NCBI GenBank assembly: GCA_028565715.1 | Contig: JAOXYC010004458.1 | Span: 1 to 15,520 of the forward strand | DNA length: 15,520 bases | Direction: 5' to 3' | Source of the DNA: Phoronis pallida | Lineage: Eukaryota > Phoronida > Phoronidae | Part shown: piece by piece, positions 14,579 through 15,520 of the stretch | Numbering within the stretch: the stretch's first letter is position 1 | Layout of the letters: every line of letters begins with the position of its first letter | Made by a program: the position numbers and the translations under genes | Notes under the pieces: generated by a model | Database searches by the model: none | Seen by the model: only the letters and a program-made list of their open reading frames with translations | Told to the model about the DNA's origin: nothing

Positions 14579-15520
14579 CTAAAAACGAATCCACATTTCG
14601 AGGATATTGTCTTACTACCTTAGTCGGTGCACACAATATGTTCTTTGATACTCGTAGTAACGTGGTTTCGCCGATGTATGTTGATGTACAATTAACCCGT
14701 GCAGTTTATGGGTTGCACAACAACTTTTATTGGCGTGTCAGTATATCTTCTTTTTTAGGTCCTTATTTATTCATTATATTTTAATGAACAATGTAATGCA
14801 AGTCATAGTAAAATGATGGCCAACGAAAACCGCTGTAGTTAAGTCCGAATAAGATAATTTACATACGACAGAAGTGTTTGGCGTTACTATACAAGGAATA
14901 GATCCCGACTTACCCACTCTTACTAATATTTCTCCTGAGGTACATGTATAACCTTGAATAACTGTTATTGAGGAGCAAACCTCATCCCACCATTTTTACC
15001 AGCAATAGTTTTTCGGGGCTTCCGTTTAAGCTCATCCGTCATTGACATCATTAAACCCCCACCAATCTTATCTTTCGATTGTCTTTCTGACCAATGTCAT
15101 TTCACTATTTCCGATGATGATCAAATACATGTACGTCTTAGTTGTAGTATGGTGACAATAATTTAGGAATTGTTTTAATGTATTTATAGTAAAACTTCCA
15201 TCGTTTTTCAAGGTCAGTCAGATTTAAGCTCCTTAGAACTGGATTCAATGCTCAGCATCGAGGCTTGGATGAGCACCACCGAACTAGTGCGGTATAGGTA
15301 GCTAATCACCCGCTGTGATTTCCTTAGCTAAACTAAAGTGATAAACACTTTTATCACTTAAAGGAACTCACCTGCGATCAATCGAGTTTCATTGTATATC
15401 ATTGTTTTTGATCCAGAGCATTAAAAGTATAAATTTATGGCTCGAAATACTCATCTTGGTGTGTTCTATCATTCTCGAATGAAAAAATAGAGACTTCTCG
15501 CCGATTTCAAGTAATTTCAC
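14579..15520 (-). other. 5' flank of the peroxidase gene: no firm exon
   Basis: A secreted protein needs a signal-peptide exon upstream of the first LU half, with a phase 1 donor. Two weak candidates are seen on the minus strand: a 21-nt microexon 14914-14934 (cag acceptor, gtaagt donor, phase 1 to 1, EILVRV), and an ATG at 15402 running ten codons to a gtgagt donor at 15371 (phase 1). Neither encodes a hydrophobic leader, so the true start may lie beyond 15520. Nothing else was recognised here. Confidence 0.25.

Overview
The window is eukaryotic. Coding information is broken into short pieces that join only through GT...AG introns with matching phases, and the intervening DNA is full of small inverted-repeat elements. 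The domain mix (animal-type haem peroxidase, kringle, Ly6/uPAR-like cysteine modules) points to a metazoan. The compact introns, AT-rich non-coding DNA and MITE density suggest a marine invertebrate such as a mollusc, other spiralian or lancelet; the phylum cannot be fixed from the sequence.

The main gene lies on the minus strand and fills about 14.6 kb down to 3.0 kb. I could chain 16 exons (14486-14578 down to 3047-3085) with consistent splice phases, giving about 863 codons without a stop. In protein order it encodes: two ten-cysteine Ly6/uPAR-like (LU) modules, each made by two exons; one kringle on a single phase 1-1 exon; a helical linker; and an animal haem peroxidase domain that keeps its distal Gln/Asp/His, the calcium loop, the RANE motif, the proximal His and the Asn partner of that His. 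The signal-peptide exon(s) to the right and the last part of the peroxidase fold to the left were not found, so the gene is incomplete at both ends here. LU-LU-kringle-peroxidase is not a combination I know from the standard animal peroxidases (peroxidasin, thyroid/myelo/lactoperoxidase, DUOX, peroxinectin), and it is the most interesting thing in the window.

The second gene, also minus strand (676-2019, perhaps with a small 5' exon ending at 2479), is an almost intronless 447-residue protein with a disordered basic N-terminal half and a divergent protein-kinase domain. It lies where the missing 3' end of the peroxidase gene should be. It is therefore either nested in a long last intron of that gene or marks a 3' truncation.

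The introns carry the remaining structure. There are two related palindromic motifs (221-290, 463-497); a 305-bp element bounded by inverted arrays of a 16-bp unit around a truncated tRNA-like core (4765-5069); long inverted repeats at 5245-5475, 9074-9390, 9710-10115, 10147-10256 and 12055-12245; a pair of direct repeats 1.2 kb apart (11248-11363 and 12453-12590); a degenerate ATC-rich microsatellite (4531-4710); and a hairpin-GAAAC motif resembling a decayed hammerhead-ribozyme core (13618-13652). How the gene products work together is not indicated, beyond the peroxidase protein probably being secreted or cell-surface.
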